DNA of 64,000 nucleotides from an uncultured Flavobacterium sp. (GTDB taxonomy: Bacteria > Bacteroidota > Bacteroidia > Flavobacteriales > Flavobacteriaceae), in NCBI RefSeq assembly GCF_946481155.1, contig NZ_CAMLMK010000004.1, positions 1 to 64,000 of the forward strand, read 5' to 3'. Of this stretch, positions 53,223 to 61,393 are shown in pieces; within the stretch, counting starts at the first letter, position 1; each line of letters begins with the position of its first letter. The notes beneath the pieces were generated by a model. The model was not told where the DNA came from. It saw only the letters and a program-made list of their open reading frames with translations, and did no database searches. The position numbers were made by a program, and so were the translations under genes.

Positions 53223-53252
53223 TTGTGTTTAAAGTTTAGGAATGTATATTTG
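53223..53252 (+). promoter_or_regulatory. Promoter of the nuo operon
   Basis: TTG at 53223-53225, a 19-base spacer and TATATTTG at 53245-53252, 30 bases before the nuoA ATG. It is the only good promoter found for the operon within the window. Confidence 0.65.
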
Positions 53253-53282
53253 TGGATTCTTTCATAAAAAAGAAATTTAGCC

Positions 53283-53648
53283 ATGCAAACAAACCAAATC
53301 GATTACATTCCTATTGCAATGCAATTACTTCTGGCTGTGGGATTTGTGGTGACAACCATCATGATTTCCGGCTTTTTGGGACCGAAAAGACATTCTAAGA
53401 ATAAAGACAAAAACTTTGAGTGCGGAATCGAGTCTGTAGGTAACGCTCGTGTTCCTTTCTCAGTTAAATATTTCCTGGTTGCCATTCTTTTTGTGCTTTT
53501 CGACGTCGAGGTGATTTTTATGTACCCTTGGGCAGTGAATTTCAAGGAAATGGGCTTGGAAGGATTAGCAAAAATGGGGATCTTCATGGCACTTCTGGTA
53601 ATTGGTTTTTACTATGTTATCAAGAAGAAAGGTTTAGAGTGGGAATAA
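53283..53648 (+). CDS. nuoA: NADH-quinone oxidoreductase subunit A
   Basis: Small membrane subunit of complex I, 121 residues with three helices. The conserved loop FECGIESVGNARVPFSVKYFL carries the cysteine and glutamate that line the quinone-site entrance. The later block LFVLFDVEVIFMYPWA is a family signature. It heads the operon; nuoB follows after 12 bases. Confidence 0.96.
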   Translation: MQTNQIDYIPIAMQLLLAVGFVVTTIMISGFLGPKRHSKNKDKNFECGIESVGNARVPFSVKYFLVAILFVLFDVEVIFMYPWAVNFKEMGLEGLAKMGIFMALLVIGFYYVIKKKGLEWE

Positions 53649-53660
53649 AAAATTAAGAAA

Positions 53661-54212
53661 ATGAGCGATTCATCAAAATATAAAACGGTAGACGCTCCGG
53701 AAGGATACGCCGGAGAAGGTTTTTTTGCTACCAAACTAAGCGATGTGGTAGGATTAGCCAGAGCAAATTCATTATGGCCATTGCCTTTTGCTACTTCTTG
53801 CTGCGGAATTGAGTTTATGGCCACCATGGCATCGCATTATGACGTGGCACGTTTCGGATCCGAGCGTATGAGTTTCTCTCCGCGTCAGGCCGATATGTTG
53901 CTGGTTATGGGAACCATCGCAAAAAAAATGGCACCGATTTTACGCGAAGTATACGAACAAATGTCAGAGCCAAAATGGGTTATCGCCGTGGGAGCATGCG
54001 CTTCATCAGGAGGTATTTTTGACACGTATTCCGTACTTCAGGGAATCGACAAAGTAATTCCGGTAGACGTTTACGTTCCGGGCTGCCCGCCAAGACCTGA
54101 GCAAATCTTAGACGGCATCATGCGTCTGCAGGAAATCGTGAAAAACGAATCCGTAAGAAGAAGAAGCTCTGACGAATACAACGATTTATTAGGTTCTTAT
54201 AACATCAAATAA
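53661..54212 (+). CDS. nuoB: NADH-quinone oxidoreductase subunit B
   Basis: Carries iron-sulfur cluster N2, the last electron carrier before quinone. It is 183 residues. The ligands are the tandem cysteines in ATSCCGIEF (C47, C48), then VGACASSGG and VPGCPPRPEQ, a complete set. nuoC starts two bases after the stop. Confidence 0.97.
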   Translation: MSDSSKYKTVDAPEGYAGEGFFATKLSDVVGLARANSLWPLPFATSCCGIEFMATMASHYDVARFGSERMSFSPRQADMLLVMGTIAKKMAPILREVYEQMSEPKWVIAVGACASSGGIFDTYSVLQGIDKVIPVDVYVPGCPPRPEQILDGIMRLQEIVKNESVRRRSSDEYNDLLGSYNIK

Positions 54213-54214
54213 AA

Positions 54215-54736
54215 ATGGCTTTAGAAACCTCAGTAATACAAAATAAGCTTATTGAAAATTTCGGATTAAAAGTTTCCGATTTTGTTCAGATTCACGATAT
54301 TTTCACTTTCGAAGTAAACTCTGAATCCATAGTGGAAGTAATGCAGTTTCTTAAAGAAGACAGCACACTTCGCTTCAACTTCCTGACCGATCTTTGTGGG
54401 ATTCATTTCCCTGCTTACGAAGAAAACCGTCAGTTTGCTGTTGTTTACCACATGCACAATTGGGTAGACAACGTTCGCATCCGAATCAAATGCTATTTAA
54501 ATGGCGAAAACCCTGAAATCGATACCGTAACCAATTTATTCCTGAGCGCTAACTGGCAGGAGAGAGAAACGTACGATTTCTACGGAATTATCTTCAAAGG
54601 ACATCCGCAGTTAAAGCGAATCCTGAACATGGACGAAATGACTTCTTTCCCAATGCGCAAAGAATTCCCTCTTGAAGACGGCGGAAGAACCGATAAGGAT
54701 GACCGTTTCTTCGGAAGAACAACAAAAAATTGCTAA
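54215..54736 (+). CDS. nuoC: NADH-quinone oxidoreductase subunit C
   Basis: Peripheral-arm subunit of 173 residues (30 kDa family). The family signature near ANWQERETYDFYGIIFKGHP precedes the RILNMDE... segment. In some bacteria it is fused to NuoD. Here it is separate, and the nuoD ATG lies 22 bases after its stop. Confidence 0.95.
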   Translation: MALETSVIQNKLIENFGLKVSDFVQIHDIFTFEVNSESIVEVMQFLKEDSTLRFNFLTDLCGIHFPAYEENRQFAVVYHMHNWVDNVRIRIKCYLNGENPEIDTVTNLFLSANWQERETYDFYGIIFKGHPQLKRILNMDEMTSFPMRKEFPLEDGGRTDKDDRFFGRTTKNC

Positions 54737-54758
54737 TAGAACCCTGAAATACAAACCC

Positions 54759-55994
54759 ATGTCAGACCTATTATTACCACCGGAAAAACGCTACGCCAAC
54801 ATCATCAATCAAAGAAGAAATGAAGATGGCAGCGAGCTTTCTATACTGAATTTAGGCCCTACACACCCTGCAACCCACGGAATTTTCCAGAACATTCTTT
54901 TAATGGACGGAGAACGAATCGTGGATGGCGAAGGAACCGTAGGCTACATCCATAGAGCTTTCGAGAAAATCAGCGAAAACAGACCCTTTTACCAGATTAA
55001 TGTATTGACCGACCGTATGAACTATTGTTCTGCGCCTATCAACAACATGGGCTGGTGGATGACCTTAGAAAAAGCACTTGGCATTGAAGTACCGAAAAGA
55101 GTACAATATCTTCGTGTCATCATCATGGAATTATCCCGTATTACGGACCATATTATCTGTAACTCGGTTTTAGGTGTGGATACCGGAGCCTTAACAGGTT
55201 TCTTATACGTATTCCAGTTCCGTGAGAAAATCTACGAAATCTATGAGGAAATCTGTGGTGCGCGTCTGACAACCAATATGGGAAGAATCGGCGGTTTTGA
55301 AAGAGAATGGAGCCCCGAAGCCTTCAGAAAAATAGACAAATTCCTTGAAGAGTTCCCTCCTATCTGGAAAGAATTCGAAAACCTGTTGACGCGTAACCGA
55401 ATTTTCATGGACCGTACTATCAATGTAGGCCCGATTTCTGCGGAAAAAGCGATCAGTTATGGTTTCACAGGACCAAACCTTCGTGCTGCCGGCGTTGATT
55501 ATGACGTTCGTATTATGCAGCCTTATTCCTCTTATGAAGATTTTGAATTCAACATCCCGGTTGGAAAATCGGGAGATACTTACGATCGTTTCTGCGTTCG
55601 TAACCAGGAAGTCTGGGAAAGCTTAAGCATCATAAAACAAGCCTTGGCTAAGATGCCGGAAGGTCCTTATCATGCTGACGTTCCTGATTATTACCTTCCT
55701 CCGAAAGAAGATGTGTACACCTCCATGGAATCGTTGATTTATCACTTTAAAATTGTGATGGGAGAAGTCCCGGTTCCTTTAACGGAAGTATATCATCCGG
55801 TAGAAGGCGGAAACGGAGAACTAGGGTTTTACTTAATTACCGACGGAAGCCGTACACCCTACAGACTACATTTCAGAAGACCTTGTTTTATATATTATCA
55901 GGCATTTAACGACATGGTTAAAGGACAGATGCTTTCCGATGCGATTGCAACCCTTTCCAGCTTAAACGTAATCGCCGGAGAATTAGACGCATAA
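54759..55994 (+). CDS. nuoD: NADH-quinone oxidoreductase subunit D
   Basis: The 49-kDa quinone-site subunit, 411 residues. It has the family opening LNLGPTHPATHGI, the quinone-binding HRAFEKI with the preceding GYI, and the C-terminal GELGFYLITDGSRTPYRLHF. The ATG at 54759 (MSDLLLPPEKRY) is chosen; a frame opening at 54672 would overlap nuoC by 65 bases and is not family-like. It is the NDUFS2 orthologue and therefore a candidate MidA substrate. Its stop overlaps the nuoE ATG by one base. Confidence 0.96.
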   Translation: MSDLLLPPEKRYANIINQRRNEDGSELSILNLGPTHPATHGIFQNILLMDGERIVDGEGTVGYIHRAFEKISENRPFYQINVLTDRMNYCSAPINNMGWWMTLEKALGIEVPKRVQYLRVIIMELSRITDHIICNSVLGVDTGALTGFLYVFQFREKIYEIYEEICGARLTTNMGRIGGFEREWSPEAFRKIDKFLEEFPPIWKEFENLLTRNRIFMDRTINVGPISAEKAISYGFTGPNLRAAGVDYDVRIMQPYSSYEDFEFNIPVGKSGDTYDRFCVRNQEVWESLSIIKQALAKMPEGPYHADVPDYYLPPKEDVYTSMESLIYHFKIVMGEVPVPLTEVYHPVEGGNGELGFYLITDGSRTPYRLHFRRPCFIYYQAFNDMVKGQMLSDAIATLSSLNVIAGELDA

Positions 55995-56530
55995 TGAATA
56001 TGGAAAAATATACCTACAAGCAAGAAATAAACATTACGCCGGAACTGCTGGCCCGCATAGAAGAGCTGTGCAGCCATTATCCAGCTGACAAAAGAAAATC
56101 TGCCTTACTACCTGTGCTTCATGAAGTTCAGGATGCTCATGACAACTGGCTGAGCTACGAATTGCAGGAGAAAGTGGCAGAAATATTGGGCATTCTTCCG
56201 ATTGAGGTTTTCGAGGTGGTTTCGTTTTACACGATGTACAACCAAAAGCCTATCGGGAAATACATGTTCGAATTCTGCAGAACGTCTTGCTGTATGATTC
56301 GCGGTGCTGAGGATATGATGGATTACACCTGTCAGAAACTGGGCATCAAGGAAGGCGAAACAACTGTTGACGGCATGTTTACCGTTGTAGGCGTAGAATG
56401 TCTGGGAGCATGCGGCTACGCACCGATGATGCAGGTGGGTGATTTCTACCATGAAAATCTTACCAAAGACAAAGTAGACGAAATCATCGCGGATTGCAAA
56501 GCAGGTAAAATAACTTTACACGATAAATAA
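55994..56530 (+). CDS. nuoE: NADH-quinone oxidoreductase subunit E
   Basis: A thioredoxin-like 2Fe-2S (N1a) subunit of 178 residues. The ligands are C95 and C100 (FCRTSCC) and C136 and C140 (ECLGACGYAP). The ATG overlaps the nuoD stop by one base; ATG at 56000 is an alternative. Feeds electrons with NuoF. Confidence 0.96.
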   Translation: MNMEKYTYKQEINITPELLARIEELCSHYPADKRKSALLPVLHEVQDAHDNWLSYELQEKVAEILGILPIEVFEVVSFYTMYNQKPIGKYMFEFCRTSCCMIRGAEDMMDYTCQKLGIKEGETTVDGMFTVVGVECLGACGYAPMMQVGDFYHENLTKDKVDEIIADCKAGKITLHDK

Positions 56531-56534
56531 TACC

Positions 56535-57887
56535 ATGGGAAGAAAGATATTATTAGACAAGATAAATATTCCGGGGATCAAAACCTATGAAGTCTATCGC
56601 GCTAACGGTGGCTATGCTTCTGTGGAGAAAGCACTGAAAACGTTAACTCCGGACGAAGTTACCGAGGAAGTAAAGACATCAGGCCTTCGCGGTCGTGGTG
56701 GCGCAGGTTTCCCAATGGGACTGAAGTGGAGTTTTATCGATAAAAAATCCGGCAAGCCAAGACATTTGGTCTGCAACGCCGACGAATCCGAGCCGGGTAC
56801 CTTCAAGGACCGCTATTTAATGGAATACATTCCGCATTTATTAATCGAAGGAATGATTACTTCAAGTTATGCCTTAGGCGCTAATTTGTCGTACATCTAT
56901 ATTCGCGGTGAATACATGTGGGTTTATAAAATCCTGGAAAGAGCTATCGCAGAAGCGTATGCTGCGGGTTGGTTAGGAAAAAACATTTTAGGAACTGATT
57001 TCTCATTAGATCTGCACGTGCACTGCGGTGCCGGAGCTTATATCTGCGGTGAGGAAACAGCCTTAATCGAATCCCTGGAAGGAAAAAGAGGAAACCCAAG
57101 AATCAAGCCTCCATTCCCGGCGGTTAGCGGTTTATGGTCTAATCCGACCGTGGTAAACAACGTGGAATCTATTTCTGCAGTGCCATGGATCGTAATGAAT
57201 TCCGGAGAAGAATATGCAAAAATCGGAATCGGACGTTCAACGGGAACTAAATTAATTTCTGCCTCAGGCCACATCAAAAACCCTGGTGTTTACGAAATCG
57301 AATTGGGTTTATCCGTCGAGGAATTCATGAACTCCGATGAGTATTTAGGCGGAATGATGAACGAAAGACCTTTAAAAGCCTTAGTGCCTGGAGGTTCCTC
57401 GGTGCCAATCTTACCCGCAAATCTTATTTACAAAACAGCAACTGGCGAAGATCGTCTAATGACCTACGAATCCCTAAGTGAAGGCGGTTTTGCCACTGGA
57501 TCGATGTTAGGTTCAGGCGGATTCATCGTATATAATGACACGGCTTGTATCGTTAGAAACACATGGAATTTCTCCCGTTTCTACCACCACGAATCCTGCG
57601 GTCAATGTACGCCATGCCGTGAAGGAACAGGATGGTTGGAAAAAGTATTACATAGAATAGAACACGGACACGGAAGAATGGAAGACATCGATTTGCTTTG
57701 GGACATTCAGAGTAAAATTGAAGGAAACACAATCTGTCCGTTAGGTGACGCGGCTTCATGGCCGGTAGCAGCAGCTATTCGTCATTTCCGTGAAGAATTT
57801 GAATACCATATCCGCTTCCCAGAAAGAATAAAAAACAGAGATCACTTTGTGAACGAACCTTTTGAAAAAGTAAGAAACTTAGTTTAA
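56535..57887 (+). CDS. nuoF: NADH-quinone oxidoreductase subunit F
   Basis: The NADH- and FMN-binding subunit, 450 residues. It has the nucleotide loop LRGRGGAGFPMGLKW (near residue 52), the FMN site NADESEPGTFKDR, the block CGAGAYICGEETALIESLEG, and the N3 4Fe-4S ligands SCGQCTPCREGT (near 354) plus a later CPLGD. Complete for its family. Confidence 0.97.
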   Translation: MGRKILLDKINIPGIKTYEVYRANGGYASVEKALKTLTPDEVTEEVKTSGLRGRGGAGFPMGLKWSFIDKKSGKPRHLVCNADESEPGTFKDRYLMEYIPHLLIEGMITSSYALGANLSYIYIRGEYMWVYKILERAIAEAYAAGWLGKNILGTDFSLDLHVHCGAGAYICGEETALIESLEGKRGNPRIKPPFPAVSGLWSNPTVVNNVESISAVPWIVMNSGEEYAKIGIGRSTGTKLISASGHIKNPGVYEIELGLSVEEFMNSDEYLGGMMNERPLKALVPGGSSVPILPANLIYKTATGEDRLMTYESLSEGGFATGSMLGSGGFIVYNDTACIVRNTWNFSRFYHHESCGQCTPCREGTGWLEKVLHRIEHGHGRMEDIDLLWDIQSKIEGNTICPLGDAASWPVAAAIRHFREEFEYHIRFPERIKNRDHFVNEPFEKVRNLV

Positions 57888-57934
57888 AGTTATACGTTGA
57901 AGCCTCAAAATCTTCAACAACAAACAAAATAGTT

Positions 57935-58963
57935 ATGAAAGTTACTATAGACGGTCAAGAAATAGATGTAGAACCAGGAACCACCATCCTGCAGGCTGCA
58001 AGAATGATTGGAGGCGATTTAGTCCCACCGGCGATGTGCTATTACTCGAAACTGCAAGGCAGTGGCGGAAAATGCCGTTGTTGTTTAGTGGAAGTATCCA
58101 AAGGAAGCGAAGCCGACCCAAGACCCATGCCGAAATTAATGGCATCGTGTGTTACAGGATGTATGGACGGAATGGAAGTAAACAGTACCGCATCACCAAG
58201 AGTGGAAGAAGCCAGAAAATCGGTAACCGAATTTTTGCTGATTAATCACCCGTTGGATTGCCCAATCTGTGACCAGGCCGGGGAATGCGATCTGCAGAAC
58301 TTAAGCTTCCAGCACGGAAAAGCACAAACGCGTTTCATTGAAGAAAAAAGAACTTTTGAACCGGAAGATATCGGGGACAAAATTCAATTACATATGAACC
58401 GCTGTATCTTGTGTCAGCGTTGCGTGCAGGTGGCAGACCAGCTAACTGACAAACGTGTACACGGCGTAACCAACAGAGGGGATCATGCTCAGATTTCAAC
58501 CTGCATTTCAACAGCAATCGACAATGAATTCTCCGGAAATATGATTGACGTTTGCCCTGTAGGCGCTTTGACTGATAAAACGTTCCGTTTCAAATCGAGA
58601 GTTTGGTTCAACAAACCTTATAACGCACACAGAAACTGTGATAAATGTTGCGGAAAAACGACTTTATGGATGTTCGGAGAAGAAATCCAGCGTGTGACTG
58701 CCCGCAAAGACGTATACCACGAAGTGGAAGAATTCATCTGTAACAGCTGTCGTTTCGACCATAAAGAAGTGAGTGACTGGGTAATTGAAGGTCCGCGTAA
58801 ATTCGAGAAATTCTCTGTAATCAACCGAAACAATTATTCCCTGAATGCGCCTAAGGTTACTATCAATACTGAAAAGCACATTCTTGAAGGACGTGATATG
58901 GACATGAAGAAAATCAGTATGCCGGAAGTGCCTTTGGACAATAATTCTGATGCTAAACAATAA
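57935..58963 (+). CDS. nuoG: Short NuoG-type iron-sulfur subunit of complex I
   Basis: A 342-residue form of the 75-kDa subunit. It has the N-terminal 2Fe-2S ferredoxin domain (PAMCYYSKLQGSGGKCRCC), the N5-type segment DCPICDQAGECDLQN, and the 4Fe-4S block NRCILCQRC. A CDKCC ... FICNSC region resembles the start of the molybdopterin-oxidoreductase domain. The protein then ends, lacking the large C-terminal domain of the roughly 900-residue E. coli NuoG. There is no frameshift and nuoH follows at once, so this is a native short form, I believe usual in flavobacteria. Confidence 0.9.
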   Translation: MKVTIDGQEIDVEPGTTILQAARMIGGDLVPPAMCYYSKLQGSGGKCRCCLVEVSKGSEADPRPMPKLMASCVTGCMDGMEVNSTASPRVEEARKSVTEFLLINHPLDCPICDQAGECDLQNLSFQHGKAQTRFIEEKRTFEPEDIGDKIQLHMNRCILCQRCVQVADQLTDKRVHGVTNRGDHAQISTCISTAIDNEFSGNMIDVCPVGALTDKTFRFKSRVWFNKPYNAHRNCDKCCGKTTLWMFGEEIQRVTARKDVYHEVEEFICNSCRFDHKEVSDWVIEGPRKFEKFSVINRNNYSLNAPKVTINTEKHILEGRDMDMKKISMPEVPLDNNSDAKQ

Positions 58964-58966
58964 GAC

Positions 58967-60007
58967 ATGGACAGTGCAATTATCATAGAAAAAGGAATTT
59001 TCATCGTAGCTGTTTTTGCGGTTACCATGTTCATGGCGATGTATTCCACTTTAGCAGAACGTAAAATCGCAGCGTGGCTTCAGGACCGTATTGGTCCGAA
59101 CCGTGCCGGTAAAGGCGGAATCTTACAGCCGCTTGCCGATGGTTTGAAATTATTCTCCAAAGAAGAATTCATCCCGGATACCCCTAACAAATTTTTATTC
59201 CTTGTCGGACCCGCTATCTCCATGAGTATGGCGTTGATGACGAGCGCAGTAATCCCTTGGGGAGACAAACTGCATATTGCCGGAAGAGACGTAATTCTTC
59301 AGGCGACTGATATTGACGTAGCCTTGCTGTACATCTTCGGAGTATTGTCAGTAGGTGTTTACGGGATCATGATTGGAGGCTGGGCTTCCAATAACAAATT
59401 CTCCCTGATGAGTGCGATGCGTGCTTCTTCTCAGATGATTTCTTATGAGGTGGCGATGGGTCTTTCGGTTATTGCTTTAGTGATGATGTCGGGAACTTTA
59501 AGCTTACGCGAAATCGCAGCACAGCAATCGGGAATGAACTGGAATGTATTCTATCAGCCGGTAGGATTCATCATCTTCTTAGTATGTTCCTTTGCTGAAA
59601 CGAACCGAACGCCATTTGACTTAGCAGAATGTGAAGCCGAGCTTATTGGCGGTTACCACACCGAATATTCATCCATGAAAATGGGATTCTATTTGTTTGC
59701 TGAATATGCCTCAATGTTCATTTCATCTGCAATTCTGTCAATTCTTTATTTCGGGGCTTACAATTATCCTGGAATGGAATGGGCGGTTGAAAACTGGGGT
59801 GTGAACATCGCAAACACTATCGGAATAGCGGTTTTATTTGCTAAAATCTGTTTCTTCATTTTCTTCTATATGTGGGTTCGCTGGACTATTCCAAGATTCC
59901 GTTATGACCAATTGATGAATTTAGGATGGAAAATGCTGATTCCGATCGCCATTGCCAACATAGTTATCACCGGAATAGTAATGTTACTAGCCGAAAAATT
60001 TTTATAA
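58967..60007 (+). CDS. nuoH: NADH-quinone oxidoreductase subunit H
   Basis: Membrane subunit at the junction with the peripheral arm, 346 residues and about eight helices. It has the family blocks ERKIAAWLQDRIGPNRAG and SFAETNRTPFDLAECEAE (acidic quinone-channel residues), and the loop RASSQMISYEVAMG. It begins three bases after nuoG. Confidence 0.96.
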   Translation: MDSAIIIEKGIFIVAVFAVTMFMAMYSTLAERKIAAWLQDRIGPNRAGKGGILQPLADGLKLFSKEEFIPDTPNKFLFLVGPAISMSMALMTSAVIPWGDKLHIAGRDVILQATDIDVALLYIFGVLSVGVYGIMIGGWASNNKFSLMSAMRASSQMISYEVAMGLSVIALVMMSGTLSLREIAAQQSGMNWNVFYQPVGFIIFLVCSFAETNRTPFDLAECEAELIGGYHTEYSSMKMGFYLFAEYASMFISSAILSILYFGAYNYPGMEWAVENWGVNIANTIGIAVLFAKICFFIFFYMWVRWTIPRFRYDQLMNLGWKMLIPIAIANIVITGIVMLLAEKFL

Positions 60008-60010
60008 GAA

Positions 60011-60553
60011 ATGTCATTAGATACAATTTCATTATCAGGAAAGAAAATGGAGGTTTCCAACAAAAAGATGACTTTTTGGGAAAGCCTTTATTTGGTAGCG
60101 ATTTTAAAAGGACTATTTATTACTATTCGTCACTTATTTACACGAAAAGTAACCATTAAATATCCTGAGGAAAAACGCGCATTAAGTCCGGTTTATCGTG
60201 GGCAGCACATACTGAAACGCGATGAGCAGGGAAGAGAAAACTGTACGGCCTGCGGACTTTGTGCCGTTGCCTGCCCGGCAGAAGCCATCACCATGAAGGC
60301 TGCCGAAAGAAAACCGGGTGAAGAGCATCTGTACAGAGAAGAGAAATATGCCGAAATCTACGAAATCAATATGTTGCGTTGCATCTTCTGCGGTTTGTGT
60401 GAGGAAGCGTGTCCGAAAGACGCCATCTATCTTACAGAATCTAAAGTAATGGTAGCTTCCGCCAGCAAACGTGAAGACTTCATTTACGGTAAAGACAAAT
60501 TAGTAATGCCTTTGGAAATGGCCTTGCGTAACAGTAAAAACAAAGTAAATTAA
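60011..60553 (+). CDS. nuoI: NADH-quinone oxidoreductase subunit I
   Basis: The ferredoxin-like subunit holding clusters N6a and N6b, 180 residues. Two 4Fe-4S motifs are intact: CTACGLCAVACPAE and CIFCGLCEEACPKD. The N-terminal 45 residues form an amphipathic helix that sits on the membrane. It begins three bases after nuoH. Confidence 0.96.
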   Translation: MSLDTISLSGKKMEVSNKKMTFWESLYLVAILKGLFITIRHLFTRKVTIKYPEEKRALSPVYRGQHILKRDEQGRENCTACGLCAVACPAEAITMKAAERKPGEEHLYREEKYAEIYEINMLRCIFCGLCEEACPKDAIYLTESKVMVASASKREDFIYGKDKLVMPLEMALRNSKNKVN

Positions 60554-60555
60554 TC

Positions 60556-61062
60556 ATGGGAGAAATTCTATTTTATATTTTAGCGTCAATTACCCTGGGT
60601 GCTGCTTTGTTAACCATTTTCAGCAGAAACCCTATTCACAGTGCCATCTATCTGGTAATCTGTTTCTTCTCTATCGCAGGACATTACCTGTTATTAAATG
60701 CTCAGTTTTTAGCCATTGTACACCTTATCGTTTACGCCGGTGCCATCATGATCCTGATGTTGTTTACCATCATGTTGATGAACCTCAACAAGGAAGACGA
60801 ATCCCATAAATCCATTGCCTCGAAAATTGCCGCCACCATTGCTTTCTGCTTGGTAGGTATCGTTTTATTGGCCGGATTATTAAGAACCAAACCTGTTGTG
60901 GAAAGCTATTATTATTCAGGTGAAGACTTCCAGTCAATTAAAGTTCTGGGTAAAGTATTACTAAACGAATATATGGTGCCTTTCGAATTTGCCTCTGTAC
61001 TATTATTGGTTGCGATGATCGGAGCGGTATTGATTTCTAAAAAAGACAAACAAAAAGCGTAA
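60556..61062 (+). CDS. nuoJ: NADH-quinone oxidoreductase subunit J
   Basis: Membrane subunit of 168 residues with five helices. It carries the family segment [20 protein letters not shown], whose pi-bulge-forming region is characteristic of NuoJ/ND6. It is tightly packed between nuoI and nuoK. Confidence 0.94.
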   Translation: MGEILFYILASITLGAALLTIFSRNPIHSAIYLVICFFSIAGHYLLLNAQFLAIVHLIVYAGAIMILMLFTIMLMNLNKEDESHKSIASKIAATIAFCLVGIVLLAGLLRTKPVVESYYYSGEDFQSIKVLGKVLLNEYMVPFEFASVLLLVAMIGAVLISKKDKQKA

Positions 61063-61066
61063 TTAT

Positions 61067-61387
61067 ATGGAGACTATTTTAAGAGAGATTGGAGTAGAAA
61101 CGTACTTGTATTTATCCGCTTTATTGTTCAGTATTGGTGTTTTCGGAATTCTTTTGAGACGAAATGCCATCATCATGTTCATGTCTATTGAAATCATGCT
61201 GAATGCAGTAAACCTGATGCTGGTTGCTTTTGCGACCTTCCACCAGGATGCTTCAGGACAGGTTTTCGTATTTTTCTCAATGGCTGTTGCCGCTGCGGAA
61301 GTTGCCGTGGGCTTAGCGATTCTGGTTTCCATTTTCAGGAACCTGGGATCGATTGATATTGATAATTTAAAAAATTTAAAAGGATAA
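61067..61387 (+). CDS. nuoK: NADH-quinone oxidoreductase subunit K
   Basis: Membrane subunit of 106 residues with three helices. The glutamates of the proton path are in [14 protein letters not shown] and [12 protein letters not shown]. Complete, and typical length for NuoK/ND4L. Confidence 0.95.
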   Translation: METILREIGVETYLYLSALLFSIGVFGILLRRNAIIMFMSIEIMLNAVNLMLVAFATFHQDASGQVFVFFSMAVAAAEVAVGLAILVSIFRNLGSIDIDNLKNLKG

Positions 61388-61393
61388 CCCCTA

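Noticed and set aside
53221..53252. GTGTTTAAAGTTT before nuoA, identical to 13 bases of the MBL operator
   Set aside because: The left GGAAACT arm and the final CC are missing, so it is not a TetR site. The likeness probably reflects the AT-rich -33 to -7 spacer.
57935..58963. Frameshifted or truncated full-length nuoG
   Set aside because: The stop is followed within three bases by nuoH, and no remaining MopB sequence occurs in any frame, so the short form is native.
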